Assembly (NCBI GenBank): GCA_016178155.1
Contig: JACOTZ010000130.1
Coordinates: 1-36,089, forward strand
DNA length: 36,089 nucleotides
Reading direction: 5' to 3'
Origin: Acidobacteriota bacterium
GTDB taxonomy: Bacteria > Acidobacteriota > Terriglobia > Bryobacterales > Bryobacteraceae
Of this stretch, positions 16,649-24,424 are shown one piece after another. Position 1 is the stretch's first letter; each line of letters opens with the position of its first letter. The position numbers and the translations under genes are program-made. Below the pieces are notes generated by a model. The model saw nothing but the letters and a program-made list of their open reading frames with translations, searched no databases and was not told the DNA's origin.

Positions 16649-17435
16649 CACTCCAACCCTGGCGCTTCGCATTGAAAGTCCGGCCGGCCTAGCCGAGTGT
16701 CGCCGCCTCGAATGGGACACGGAGCAGTTCGGCATTGAGGCCGCGCGTCTCGATCTGCTCGAAGCTTCCGGCTCCTACGCGGAGGCCCGGAGGAATAAGC
16801 AGAAGCTCCTTTCGTCGGTGTTACACGAGTGCCGGGCCGCCGGTGTCCGCCACCTCTCCGCAAGAGTCGGAGCGGAGGAGTTCTCGAGTATCCATGCGCT
16901 TGAAGAGGCCGGGTTCGAACTCATCGACGGCATCCAGACCTTCCGGCTGGTCCTGAACGGAGGCGCCGCCGCGGCGCCGCCCGGGACCCGTCTCTTTGAG
17001 CCCCGCGACCTCGAGGATATTCTCGAGATCGGCAGGACCGCCTTCGTCTTCGACCGCTTCCATGCCGATCCCGCGCTGGCGGCGCCCGTGGCCGACCGGG
17101 TCAATGAAGCCTGGACGCGCAACTGCTGCCTGGGTGTTGCCGCCGACGCGGTCGTTGTGGCCGAAGCAGAGCAGCGCGCCGCCGGCTATGTGGCCTGCCG
17201 CGCTGATCGCGATGCCGGCCGCGGCATCATCATCCTGGTCGCGACCGCCGTCTGGGCGCGCGGAAGAGGCCTCGCCAGGCGCGCGACCTCGGCCGCTCTT
17301 CACTGGTTCACAGGCCAGGGACTGCGGACCGCCGAAGTCGGAACACAGCTTCGCAACATTCCCGCGGCACGCCTGTATGAGAGCCTCGGGTTCCGGCTGA
17401 CCCGCACCAGTCTCACCTTCCGAAAAATACTTTGA
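16635..17435 (+). CDS. GNAT-family N-acetyltransferase (WecD/RffC-like)
   Basis: 266 residues, overlapping the previous gene by 14 bases. The N-terminal half (RRLEWDTEQFGIEAARLD) matches the opening of WecD/RffC-like enzymes, where L-x-W-D-x-x-x-F is usual. The C-terminal GNAT core has VATAVWARGRGLARRATSAA, the acetyl-CoA pyrophosphate loop, and the final beta-bulge region NIPAARLYESLGFRLTRTS. RffC acetylates the 4-amino group of dTDP-4-amino-4,6-dideoxygalactose. The gene directly downstream is a sugar aminotransferase (1-base TGATG overlap), so acetylation of its product is the obvious role. The nucleotide carrier is not shown by sequence. Confidence 0.85.
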   Translation: MFATDTPTLALRIESPAGLAECRRLEWDTEQFGIEAARLDLLEASGSYAEARRNKQKLLSSVLHECRAAGVRHLSARVGAEEFSSIHALEEAGFELIDGIQTFRLVLNGGAAAAPPGTRLFEPRDLEDILEIGRTAFVFDRFHADPALAAPVADRVNEAWTRNCCLGVAADAVVVAEAEQRAAGYVACRADRDAGRGIIILVATAVWARGRGLARRATSAALHWFTGQGLRTAEVGTQLRNIPAARLYESLGFRLTRTSLTFRKIL

Positions 17436-18649
17436 TGCGCAATTCCTTCCTACCCTATGCCCTCCCCTATATCGGCGAGGAAGAGATCGCGGAAGTCGCT
17501 GACAGCCTCCGTTCCGGTTGGGTCACCACGGGCCCCAAGGTCAAGCGCTTTGAACAGGAGTTCGCCGCATATGTCGGTGCCAAGCATGCGGTTGCCGTGA
17601 ACTCCTGCACGGCCGCCCTGCATACCTCGCTGGCGGCTCTGGATGTGGGCTATGGCGACGAAGTGATCGTGCCTACTCTCACTTTCTGCGCAACCGCCAA
17701 TGTCATCGTCCATTTGGGCGCCACCCCGGTAATCGTGGACGTCGATCCAGACTTCCAAATGTCGCCCGAAGCGGTACGGCGTGCCATCAGCCCGCGCACG
17801 AAGGCCGTGATCCCGGTCCATTACGGCGGCCAGGCTTGCGGACTCCGGGAGATCTTAGACCTGGCGGACAGGCATGGACTCCCTGTCGTCGAGGACGCCG
17901 CGCACGCCGCCGGGGCCGAGTCCGAGGGAGCGAGAATTGGTTCGCACGGCCATGCGGTGTGCTTCAGCTTCTACGCCACTAAGAACCTGACCACCGGTGA
18001 AGGCGGAATGATCACGACCAATAACGACCGGCTTGCCCGGCGGCTCCGCTCACTTTCGCTGCACGGCATGAGCCGCGATGCCTGGAAGCGATATACCGAA
18101 GCCGGGTCATGGTACTACGAAGTCCTTGAAGCCGGCTACAAGTACAACATGACGGATGTTCAGGCCGCACTCGGGATCCACCAGTTGCGCCGCTTGGACG
18201 GCTTTATCGCGCGGCGCCAGCAGATCGCCGCCGGCTACGACCAGGCGCTGTCCGAACTCCCGGAGATTCTGTTGCCGCGCCGCCTGCCAGGCAGGAATCA
18301 CACCTTCCACCTCTATCCGATTCGTCTCGAGGCCGGTCGGCTACGGCTGAACCGCTCGCAATTCATCGATGAGTTGCGAGCGCGCAACATCGGCGCTTCC
18401 GTTCATTTCATTCCGCTGCACCGGCATCCCTTCTACCGCGAACGATACGGCTACAGGCCCGAGCAGTTCCCGGTCTGCGAGCAGATTTATCGGGGGCTGC
18501 TCTCGCTGCCGCTCTATCCGAAAATGACGGACCAGGATGTGAAGGACGTGATTGCCGCGGTGCGGAATATCGTCGCCTCGCACCGGATTCCCGCCGGCCG
18601 GTTCTCTGAGAAAGGAGTCTTACGTGCTACGATCCCTGCGGAGCTTTAA
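17435..18649 (+). CDS. DegT/DnrJ/EryC1-family sugar-nucleotide aminotransferase
   Basis: 404 residues from ATG 17435, with the upstream stop overlapping by one base. It is a PLP-dependent fold-type I enzyme. LRSGWVTTGPKVKRFEQEF is the family N-terminal motif, and NSCTAALHTSL binds the cofactor phosphate. VEDAAHAAGA has the Asp that pairs with the pyridine nitrogen, and SFYATKNLTTGEGGM has the Schiff-base Lys. KYNMTDVQAALGIHQL and SVHFIPLHRHPFY are also typical. The family aminates C4 (ArnB, PseC, WecE, perosamine synthase) or C3 of keto sugars. Because it lies with a WecD-like acetyltransferase and Gmd, a 4-amino-4,6-dideoxyhexose product is plausible. The C-terminal 15 residues overlap the start of the next gene. 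Confidence 0.93.
   Translation: MRNSFLPYALPYIGEEEIAEVADSLRSGWVTTGPKVKRFEQEFAAYVGAKHAVAVNSCTAALHTSLAALDVGYGDEVIVPTLTFCATANVIVHLGATPVIVDVDPDFQMSPEAVRRAISPRTKAVIPVHYGGQACGLREILDLADRHGLPVVEDAAHAAGAESEGARIGSHGHAVCFSFYATKNLTTGEGGMITTNNDRLARRLRSLSLHGMSRDAWKRYTEAGSWYYEVLEAGYKYNMTDVQAALGIHQLRRLDGFIARRQQIAAGYDQALSELPEILLPRRLPGRNHTFHLYPIRLEAGRLRLNRSQFIDELRARNIGASVHFIPLHRHPFYRERYGYRPEQFPVCEQIYRGLLSLPLYPKMTDQDVKDVIAAVRNIVASHRIPAGRFSEKGVLRATIPAEL
18612..18617 (+). promoter_or_regulatory. Strong ribosome binding site deciding a GTG start
   Basis: AAGGAG, inside GAAAGGAG, lies six bases before GTG 18624 and within the end of the aminotransferase gene. It fixes the start of the membrane-anchored epimerase inside its upstream neighbour. 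Confidence 0.75.
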
Positions 18650-20192
18650 CTGGCGGGAAGCCCTTCCGCGCATGGCAGCGGACTTCGCGATCGTGCACTT
18701 CAGCATGATTGCCGCCCTGGCCGTGTCCGTTGTATATCAAACGGGCACAGGCAGAGGCGCCGAAGCCGAGGCCATCGTTTCCGGCTTTTCCCTGTATTAC
18801 ACCGCCTTTTTCGGCGTGCTCTCGCCCATATTCCCTCTCGTCTTTCTTCTGAACGGTTTCTACACGCATTCACGCGCCTACATCGGCCGCTACAAGATTT
18901 GGGTCATCCTGCGCGGGGTGGTGCTGGCCGCGATTGTCTTTTTCGCCGCCAATTTCCTGCTGTTTGGAAGCGAGAATGTCGGCCGAAGCGTGGCGCTGCC
19001 ATTCATGGTTCTCGCCGCGGCCGGAGCCGCCTCGGCGCGCATCGCCAAAGACTTCCTGGAGGCCCGGTATCTTGTCAGGCTGAAAACTGCCCCTGCCCTT
19101 GCGCCTCGCCCTGATTGGGTTCTGGTGGTCGGGGGCGCCGGCTATATCGGCTCCATCCTGGTCGAGCGGCTCCTCGAGAAGGGTTACCGCGTTCGTGTTC
19201 TCGACAGCTTGCTCTACGGCGACGAACCGCTGCGTCCCGTCCGGAACAACCCGGATTTCGAGCTGATGGTCGGCGACTGCCGAAACATTCAGGACGTGGT
19301 GAAGGCCGTGCGTGGCGTCGAGTCCGTCATCCACCTGGCGGCGATTGTCGGCGACCCTGCGTGCGAGCAGGACCACGGCCCGGCGCTCGAGACGAATTAT
19401 GCCGCCACGCGCATGCTGATTGAGATCGCCAAAGGACACGGTGTGAGCCGGTTCCTGTTCGCGTCGAGCTGCAGCGTGTACGGGGCTACCGACATCGAGA
19501 TGGACGAGAATGCCGCGGTGCGGCCGATCTCGTTGTACGGGCGGACCAAGGTGGATTCCGAGCGGGCTCTGCTCGAGGCCAGAAGCCAGACCTTCCATCC
19601 AACTATCCTGCGTTTCGCCACCGTGTTCGGACTTGGATACCGTCCGCGGTTCGATCTCGTGGTCAACCTGCTGACCGCCAAGGCATACCAGGAGGGTGTG
19701 ATCACGATTTACAACGGCCAGCAGTGGCGCCCTTTCATCCATGTATGCGACCTGGTGGAAGCAACCGTGCGGGTGCTCGAAGCGCCGGTGCGCCTCGTGA
19801 CCGGTGAAATCCTCAATGTTGGCGATTCCCGGCTGAACCATACGCTCACTGAGGTTGCCGAGGTAATTCAACAGACCTTCCGGAATGTCCGGATCGAGCA
19901 CGTGGAGAATGCCGACCGCCGCAACTATCGCGTGAATTTCGACAAGATCGTGAACCGAGCTGGTTTCCGGGCGCGCTACACCTTGCGCGACGGCATCGAA
20001 GAGCTCAGGAACGCATTGGACGCGGGCCTGATCGCAGACTACACGGACCTGCGTTATCACAACCAGCGCTACCTGAAGGCCGTCGGCGGCCCGACCTACA
20101 AAGATGAGGTGGACGCGCTCGTCATGGCGGCGTTCTCGAACCAGAGGACGAATCACCCGGAGCTCGCCGCCATCGAGGCGCCCTCCACGTAG
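18624..20192 (+). CDS. Membrane-anchored NAD-dependent epimerase/dehydratase (four-helix domain fused to SDR)
   Basis: 522 residues. Residues about 1-150 hold four hydrophobic segments, roughly 20-42, 55-80, 92-112 and 118-136. The layout resembles the membrane domain of WbpM/CapD/PglF dehydratases and of WcaJ-type transferases. An extended SDR domain starts near residue 168: VLVVGGAGYIGS (NAD-binding G-x-x-G-x-x-G), LAAIVGDPACEQD, the catalytic Ser region FASSCSVYG, and Tyr/Lys in YGRTK. The SDR part looks like GalE/COG0451 epimerases and not like the dehydratase domain normally fused to such a membrane region. A role in modifying a nucleotide sugar or a lipid-linked sugar at the membrane is inferred. 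The gene overlaps the aminotransferase by 26 bases. The substrate is unknown. Confidence 0.85.
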   Translation: MLRSLRSFNWREALPRMAADFAIVHFSMIAALAVSVVYQTGTGRGAEAEAIVSGFSLYYTAFFGVLSPIFPLVFLLNGFYTHSRAYIGRYKIWVILRGVVLAAIVFFAANFLLFGSENVGRSVALPFMVLAAAGAASARIAKDFLEARYLVRLKTAPALAPRPDWVLVVGGAGYIGSILVERLLEKGYRVRVLDSLLYGDEPLRPVRNNPDFELMVGDCRNIQDVVKAVRGVESVIHLAAIVGDPACEQDHGPALETNYAATRMLIEIAKGHGVSRFLFASSCSVYGATDIEMDENAAVRPISLYGRTKVDSERALLEARSQTFHPTILRFATVFGLGYRPRFDLVVNLLTAKAYQEGVITIYNGQQWRPFIHVCDLVEATVRVLEAPVRLVTGEILNVGDSRLNHTLTEVAEVIQQTFRNVRIEHVENADRRNYRVNFDKIVNRAGFRARYTLRDGIEELRNALDAGLIADYTDLRYHNQRYLKAVGGPTYKDEVDALVMAAFSNQRTNHPELAAIEAPST

Positions 20193-20225
20193 GGGAACCA
20201 GTGCGGTTCTGTGAGACGGGGAACG

Positions 20226-20390
20226 ATGGAAGAGTCTGAGCGGCTTGCCGCGGCCGGCGCGGCTGCCTGCCCGCGCTGCAATATCCCCCTGGCACAGGGA
20301 TTCCTCTGTGACTCGTGCCGCGAGTTTTTCACCCTTCTTCCTCGTGTCCGTGACCGGGCCCCCGAGGCCGGTCACGCGGCTTCGACATGA
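20226..20390 (+). CDS. Small zinc-ribbon-like protein, 54 residues
   Basis: A short open frame from ATG 20226, preceded by GGGGA. Translation gives CPRC at about residues 15-18 and CDSC at about 28-31, a C-x2-C-x9-C-x2-C pattern that fits a zinc ribbon or zinc finger. The rest is Ala-rich at the N-terminus and Arg/Pro-rich at the C-terminus. It lies 33 bases after the epimerase and is co-directional with VanZ and gmd, so it is probably in the same transcript. I cannot assign a function. Chance occurrence of four correctly spaced cysteines in GC-rich sequence is possible, hence moderate confidence. Confidence 0.5.
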   Translation: MEESERLAAAGAAACPRCNIPLAQGFLCDSCREFFTLLPRVRDRAPEAGHAAST

Positions 20391-20650
20391 CTTTCCTGAA
20401 TTGCATGGCCGTCCACGAACACATCCGGCAACTTCAGTGCGGCCCCGTGGCAGCCTGGAATTGCGATGAAGATTCTTACCCGCTTCAACCGGCCTGCGGG
20501 GAGGCACGCGTTCAGCCCGGCGGCCACCTGCCCGGTCCCGCCCGCATTCGGAGGGAGCGCGAGGTCCTGCCCTGCCATCAGGTCCGCTCACCCGATCTCA
20601 TTGCGGCTGCCGCTACTCCGGGCCGCATCTTGCCTCCAGGGTTAATCAGC

Positions 20651-21016
20651 ATGCGTGGCCGCGCGCTCCTCGTACTCTGGTGGCTTGCCATTGCCGCTGT
20701 GACCGCGCTGTCGCTGCTGCCTGCGCCCGTCATCGCCGCCGTCGACCCCTTCGGCGCCGCCTTGGATAAGGTGCTCCATGGAGGCGCGTATTTCGTGCTC
20801 GCCCTGCTTCCGGGCCTGCTCTACGCACAACGGCGATCGCGCCTCGCCGCTGCCGCCGCCATGATCCTGCTTGGCGGCCTCATCGAGGCTCTGCAGATCC
20901 TCGCGCCCGGCCGCGCGGCCGAGTGGCTCGACCTCCTCGCCGACACCGCCGGCGCCGTCTGTGGCTGGGTGGTCGCCGAGCTGTTTCTGCTTTCTGCGTG
21001 GAAAGGAAACCCATGA
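20651..21016 (+). CDS. VanZ-like family membrane protein
   Basis: 121 residues with about four membrane helices. The family pattern is visible: an N-terminal helix ending in LSLLPAP, then [20 protein letters not shown] with the conserved D-K-x-x-H, then [28 protein letters not shown] with the E...Q...RxxxxxDxxxxxxG motif. VanZ-like proteins are frequent in exopolysaccharide loci but their biochemical role is not settled. ATG 20651 gives the normal family start. Open sequence upstream (20391-20650) in the same frame does not look like protein, and I support no gene in it. The stop overlaps gmd as ATGA. Confidence 0.85.
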   Translation: MRGRALLVLWWLAIAAVTALSLLPAPVIAAVDPFGAALDKVLHGGAYFVLALLPGLLYAQRRSRLAAAAAMILLGGLIEALQILAPGRAAEWLDLLADTAGAVCGWVVAELFLLSAWKGNP

Positions 21017-22038
21017 AACGCGCAATCATCACCGGGATCACCGGCCAGGATGGCTCCTATCTGGCCGAATTCCTGCTCTCGAAAGGCTATGAGGTCCACG
21101 GGATCAAGCGCCGGTCGTCCTCGTTTAATACCAGCCGCATCGACCACGTTTATCAGGACCGGCACGAGCACGGGGCCCGGTTGTTCCTCCACTACGCTGA
21201 CCTCGCCGATCCCACCTCCCTTACCCGTCTCGTCTCCGAGATCCGCCCCGCCGAAGTCTATAACCTCGGCGCGCAGAGCCACGTCAAGGTTAGCTTCGAA
21301 GCCCCCGAATACACCACCGACGTCGTCGCCGGTGGCACGCTGCGCTTGCTCGAGGCCATTCGCCAGGCGCGCCTCGAGTGCCGCTTCTACCAGGCCTCCT
21401 CGAGCGAAATGTTCGGCAGCGTGCCGCCGCCCCAGCACGAGCTCTCCCCATTTCACCCGCGCAGCCCGTACGCCTGCGCCAAGGTGTTCGCCCATGGCAT
21501 TACCGTCAACTACCGCGAGAGCTACGGCCTGCACGCCTGCTGCGGCATCCTGTTTAACCACGAGTCCCCGCGCCGCGGCGAAACCTTCGTCACCCGCAAG
21601 ATCACCAGGGCCGTCGCCCATATCAAGCTCGGCCTCGAGCACACGCTCTACCTCGGGAATCTCGATGCCCGTCGCGACTGGGGTTATGCCCCCGATTACG
21701 TACGCGCCATGTGGATGATGCTCCAGCAGGATGAGCCGGACGACTACGTGATTGGCACCGGCACGTCCCACTCCGTACGTGATTTCGCGGAGCTGGCCTT
21801 CGCCCATGCCGGGCTTGATTGGCGCCAGTACGTCGCAGTCGATCCTCGCTATTTGCGCCCCGCCGAGGTCGATTTTCTGCAGGCCGATCCTGCCAAAGCC
21901 CGCCAGCGGCTTGGTTGGCAGCCCGGAGTCAGCTTCGATGACCTCGTGCGCATCATGGTCGAGGCCGACGTCGCCGACCTGACACGCCGCCTCAACGGCG
22001 GCATCGAGGCGCTCCGCTGCTCCGCCGCCGGCGACTGA
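21013..22038 (+). CDS. gmd: GDP-mannose 4,6-dehydratase
   Basis: 341 residues from ATG 21013, with AAAGGAA upstream. It converts GDP-D-mannose to GDP-4-dehydro-6-deoxy-D-mannose, the precursor of GDP-L-fucose, GDP-D-rhamnose, GDP-colitose and GDP-perosamine. Diagnostic sequence includes [19 protein letters not shown] (NADP binding), [40 protein letters not shown] with the catalytic Ser/Glu, SPYACAK with the Tyr/Lys pair, [16 protein letters not shown] and [17 protein letters not shown]. Length is in the usual 320-370 range. It is the last gene of the main operon. No fcl/wcaG (GDP-fucose synthase) or rmd-like reductase is found here. Confidence 0.97.
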   Translation: MKRAIITGITGQDGSYLAEFLLSKGYEVHGIKRRSSSFNTSRIDHVYQDRHEHGARLFLHYADLADPTSLTRLVSEIRPAEVYNLGAQSHVKVSFEAPEYTTDVVAGGTLRLLEAIRQARLECRFYQASSSEMFGSVPPPQHELSPFHPRSPYACAKVFAHGITVNYRESYGLHACCGILFNHESPRRGETFVTRKITRAVAHIKLGLEHTLYLGNLDARRDWGYAPDYVRAMWMMLQQDEPDDYVIGTGTSHSVRDFAELAFAHAGLDWRQYVAVDPRYLRPAEVDFLQADPAKARQRLGWQPGVSFDDLVRIMVEADVADLTRRLNGGIEALRCSAAGD

Positions 22039-22050
22039 AACCCCGCGGAT

Positions 22051-22152
22051 ACCAGGAAAATTCCGGTAATAAAAACACCACGCCGGAGCCAACACCACGG
22101 GCAAACGCCGGATGGCGCTGCTACGGGAACACATATTAAAGGATTTCCTGGT
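22051..22152. repeat. 9-bp inverted repeat flanking the gmd downstream region
   Basis: ACCAGGAAA (22051-22059) and its exact complement TTTCCTGGT (22144-22152) are separated by 84 bases. The right arm touches the putative -35 region of the following promoter. It could be chance or part of an operator or a long-range stem; no known element is recognised. Confidence 0.3.
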
Positions 22153-22181
22153 TTAATTTGTAGTGTATTTCCGACTAAAAT
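22152..22181 (+). promoter_or_regulatory. Putative promoter of the second unit
   Basis: TAAAAT (22176-22181) is a good -10 element inside an unusually AT-rich stretch (about 22130-22195). The -35 candidate TTTAAT (22152-22157), with 18-base spacing, is weak. Transcription would start near 22188, 25 bases before GTG 22213. A strong AGGAGG ribosome binding site lies at 22203-22208. Confidence 0.45.
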
Positions 22182-22212
22182 AGGCCTGATATCTACCAGG
22201 TTAGGAGGTTCT

Positions 22213-22833
22213 GTGCGTAATCTGCTCATTCTTTGCCTGCCCGCCCTCGCGGCGGCGGCAATCCCTGTCGCCACCGTGTCCAGCTCCGCGGACTTCTCGC
22301 TCGGCCGCGCTCAGATCCAGGTGCGCGGCGTCCCGGACTGGCCCCTCGTTTCCGGCGACGAGATCATGGTCGGCATCGCCCCCGCGCTGGTCACGTTTAA
22401 GGACGGCAGTCGCGCTTTTCTGAACACAGGCGCCCGCGCCCGGCTCGACGTTACCGGCAAACAGCCCGTGCTGCGCCTGCTCAATGGCGACCTCGCCTAC
22501 AAGCTCGAACGCAGCTCGCGGGTCGGGATCGCCGGTCTGGCTTTCGACTCGCTGCCCGGCGAGTCGCGCGAGGGCCTGCTTTCGGTCGCCGGCGCCGGCG
22601 CCGACTGGGCGCCCCTCGATCCCGGGGCCTTTGCGACCCCGGGCCGGGATGCCAATTCGTTTCGCTATCGCATACGGCCGTGGAACGTCGGCTTCCTCGA
22701 CCGGTGGCGCAGCTACAACCCGCCGTTTGGGTTCCCGCCGAATTTCGTCCCTCCGGGCCCGCCGCCCGGCCTTCCGCCGACGCCGCCGGGGCCGCCGTCC
22801 GGGCTGCCCCCCGTCAGCATCAACAAGCCTTGA
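22213..22833 (+). CDS. Secreted FecR-like domain protein with proline-rich tail
   Basis: 206 residues from GTG 22213, preceded by AGGAGG at 22203-22208. An N-terminal signal peptide (LLILCLPALAAAAIPVATV) is followed by a compact beta-rich region. GDEIMVGIAPALVTFKDGS, an N-T-G-A-R-A-R-L-D stretch and LLNGDLAYKLE recall FecR-like domains, in which a beta-sandwich displays a G-D-x-I and F-x-D-G-S pattern. The last 40 residues are dominated by Pro/Gly (PPNFVPPGPPPGLPP), probably an extended wall- or surface-associated tail. No anti-sigma membrane helix is present, so it is unlikely to be a classical FecR regulator. It lies 14 bases before the TIGR03437 protein and probably shares its transcript. 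Confidence 0.7.
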   Translation: MRNLLILCLPALAAAAIPVATVSSSADFSLGRAQIQVRGVPDWPLVSGDEIMVGIAPALVTFKDGSRAFLNTGARARLDVTGKQPVLRLLNGDLAYKLERSSRVGIAGLAFDSLPGESREGLLSVAGAGADWAPLDPGAFATPGRDANSFRYRIRPWNVGFLDRWRSYNPPFGFPPNFVPPGPPPGLPPTPPGPPSGLPPVSINKP

Positions 22834-22847
22834 GAAGGACCGCTCCG

Positions 22848-24419
22848 ATGAATAGAATATCCAGCTTCCCCTTTCTTGCCGCCCTGGCCGCCTGCGCCGT
22901 GGCCTCCGCTCAGGGCCCGCCGGCCATCTCTGCCGGCGGCGCCGTGAATGCAGCCGACTATAGCCGCGAGTTCGCTCCCGGCGCCGTCGTTTCGCTCTTC
23001 GGGAGCAACTTCGCTTCGCGCCTCGTGGGCGCGCCCGCCATCCCCCTGCCAACCGTCCTCGACGGCGTCTCGCTCGAGGTGATCACCGGCGCCAGCACCG
23101 TGCTCGCGCCGCTCTACGCCGTCGCCCCCGGCCAGATTAACGCCATCCTCCCGTACAACGTTAGCGGCGACATCCAGCTCCGGGTCCGCAACGCGGCTGG
23201 AGCCGGCAACTCCATTACCATCTCGCTCAAGTCCTCCGCGCCCCGCCTCTTTTCCGTTGACCTGACCGGGCACGGCCGCGCCATCCTCACCCATCCCGAC
23301 GGTGCCTACGCCTCCCGCGAGCGTCCCGCCAGGCCGGGCGACATCGTTGTGCTTTATGCCAACAGCATGGGCCCGGTCGATCCACCCATTTCCGCCGGAC
23401 TCGCCGGCGGCGCCGGAGGCCCCGGCGATCCCCTCAATCGGCTCACCGAACCGGTCGCCGTCGCCATTGACGGCGCTCCGGCGCGCACCGAATACGCCGG
23501 TCTGGCTCCCTATTTCTCGGGTCTTTACCAGCTCAATCTGCGCCTCCCCTACTGGGACGTGATCGGTGACCTCCCCATCGTGGCGCGCGTCGCTGCAGCC
23601 CAGTCGCAGGACGACCTCACCATCCCCGTCGAGCCCAACGGCTTCTACTGGCTGCTCGGCGCCGGCCGCTTCCCCAACGGACAAACCCTCAACGGCATGT
23701 CCGGGTCGGGCAGTTCCCTCGCCTTCGTGCACAACGACCCCGGGAGCTACGGCCAGAAGGGCTTCCGCAGTTGGACCAAGGATCTTGGCCTCACCCAGGC
23801 TCACGCCACCCTCTCCGGCCTTGCCCTCACGCTGCGCAATGGCGGCGCCGTCGTGTTCGACAACAACGGCATCGAGACCGCCGCGACCGCCGGCTATTAC
23901 GACAACCGCGGCGGCAGCCCGGATGAGAACAAGCCCGGGCTGCTCCTGTTCGCCTCCATGTCCGTAAATCTCCGCAGCATCTTCGCCGGGTCCTTCCGGC
24001 TGACCACACGCACTACGTTTGACCAGATCGTCGGCTATTTCGACGGCAACGGCAACACCGAGCTGCGTTTTGACCCCGAGAACATTTACAACACCTACCG
24101 CATGAATATGTGGTCCAATCGCGGCGACATGCCGGCCGATCCCGCGGGCTTCGTCGGCGATGTGCTCTCGAGCGACCGGACGCCCGGCAGCTTTGCGACT
24201 TCAGACACCGGCGTCCGGCGCGTGTTCCGCGACGGTACAACCGATCCCATCTTCCGGGTTGTGTATACTCTCCAGCGCCCGGCGACACTCGAACCCGGCG
24301 ATTATTGGTTCGGCCACGACGTCGCCACGCCGGAAACCGGCGGCGCCTCTGATTCCAAGCAGATGCAGCGCGGCGCGCGCCGCGTCCGGCCTGACACGCC
24401 GATGCGCATCTCGCGCTGA
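22848..24419 (+). CDS. Secreted TIGR03437-domain protein (Solibacter-type) with unknown C-terminal domain
   Basis: 523 residues from ATG 22848, preceded by AAGGA. A signal peptide ends near SAQG (about residue 19). Residues about 25-260 form the TIGR03437 domain: NAADYSREFAPGAVVSLFGSNFA, an ITGASTVLAPLYAVAPGQIN segment, RPARPGDIVVLYANSMGPV, and YAGLAPYFSGLYQLNLRLP. This domain is highly amplified in Solibacter-like Acidobacteriota and of unknown function. Here it is N-terminal, whereas it is usually the C-terminal part of such proteins. The following 250 residues, with FVHNDPGSYGQKGFRSWTKD, IVGYFDGNGNTELRFD and PGDYWFGHDVATPE, look like an extracellular beta-rich domain that I do not recognise. 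It is likely a surface or secreted protein. Confidence 0.88.
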   Translation: MNRISSFPFLAALAACAVASAQGPPAISAGGAVNAADYSREFAPGAVVSLFGSNFASRLVGAPAIPLPTVLDGVSLEVITGASTVLAPLYAVAPGQINAILPYNVSGDIQLRVRNAAGAGNSITISLKSSAPRLFSVDLTGHGRAILTHPDGAYASRERPARPGDIVVLYANSMGPVDPPISAGLAGGAGGPGDPLNRLTEPVAVAIDGAPARTEYAGLAPYFSGLYQLNLRLPYWDVIGDLPIVARVAAAQSQDDLTIPVEPNGFYWLLGAGRFPNGQTLNGMSGSGSSLAFVHNDPGSYGQKGFRSWTKDLGLTQAHATLSGLALTLRNGGAVVFDNNGIETAATAGYYDNRGGSPDENKPGLLLFASMSVNLRSIFAGSFRLTTRTTFDQIVGYFDGNGNTELRFDPENIYNTYRMNMWSNRGDMPADPAGFVGDVLSSDRTPGSFATSDTGVRRVFRDGTTDPIFRVVYTLQRPATLEPGDYWFGHDVATPETGGASDSKQMQRGARRVRPDTPMRISR

Positions 24420-24424
24420 GATTC

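Noticed and set aside
18870-20591. Long minus-strand open frame (573 codons) opposite the epimerase.
   Set aside because: Shadow of the SDR gene; His/Arg/Val-rich composition with no recognisable domain.
20387-20650. Longer version of the VanZ-like protein starting at 20387.
   Set aside because: The extra 88 residues are unlike VanZ proteins and lack hydrophobic segments; ATG 20651 gives the normal family start.
20821-23804. Two minus-strand open frames (437 and 363 codons) opposite gmd and the TIGR03437 gene.
   Set aside because: The plus-strand frames carry unmistakable family motifs; the antisense frames do not.
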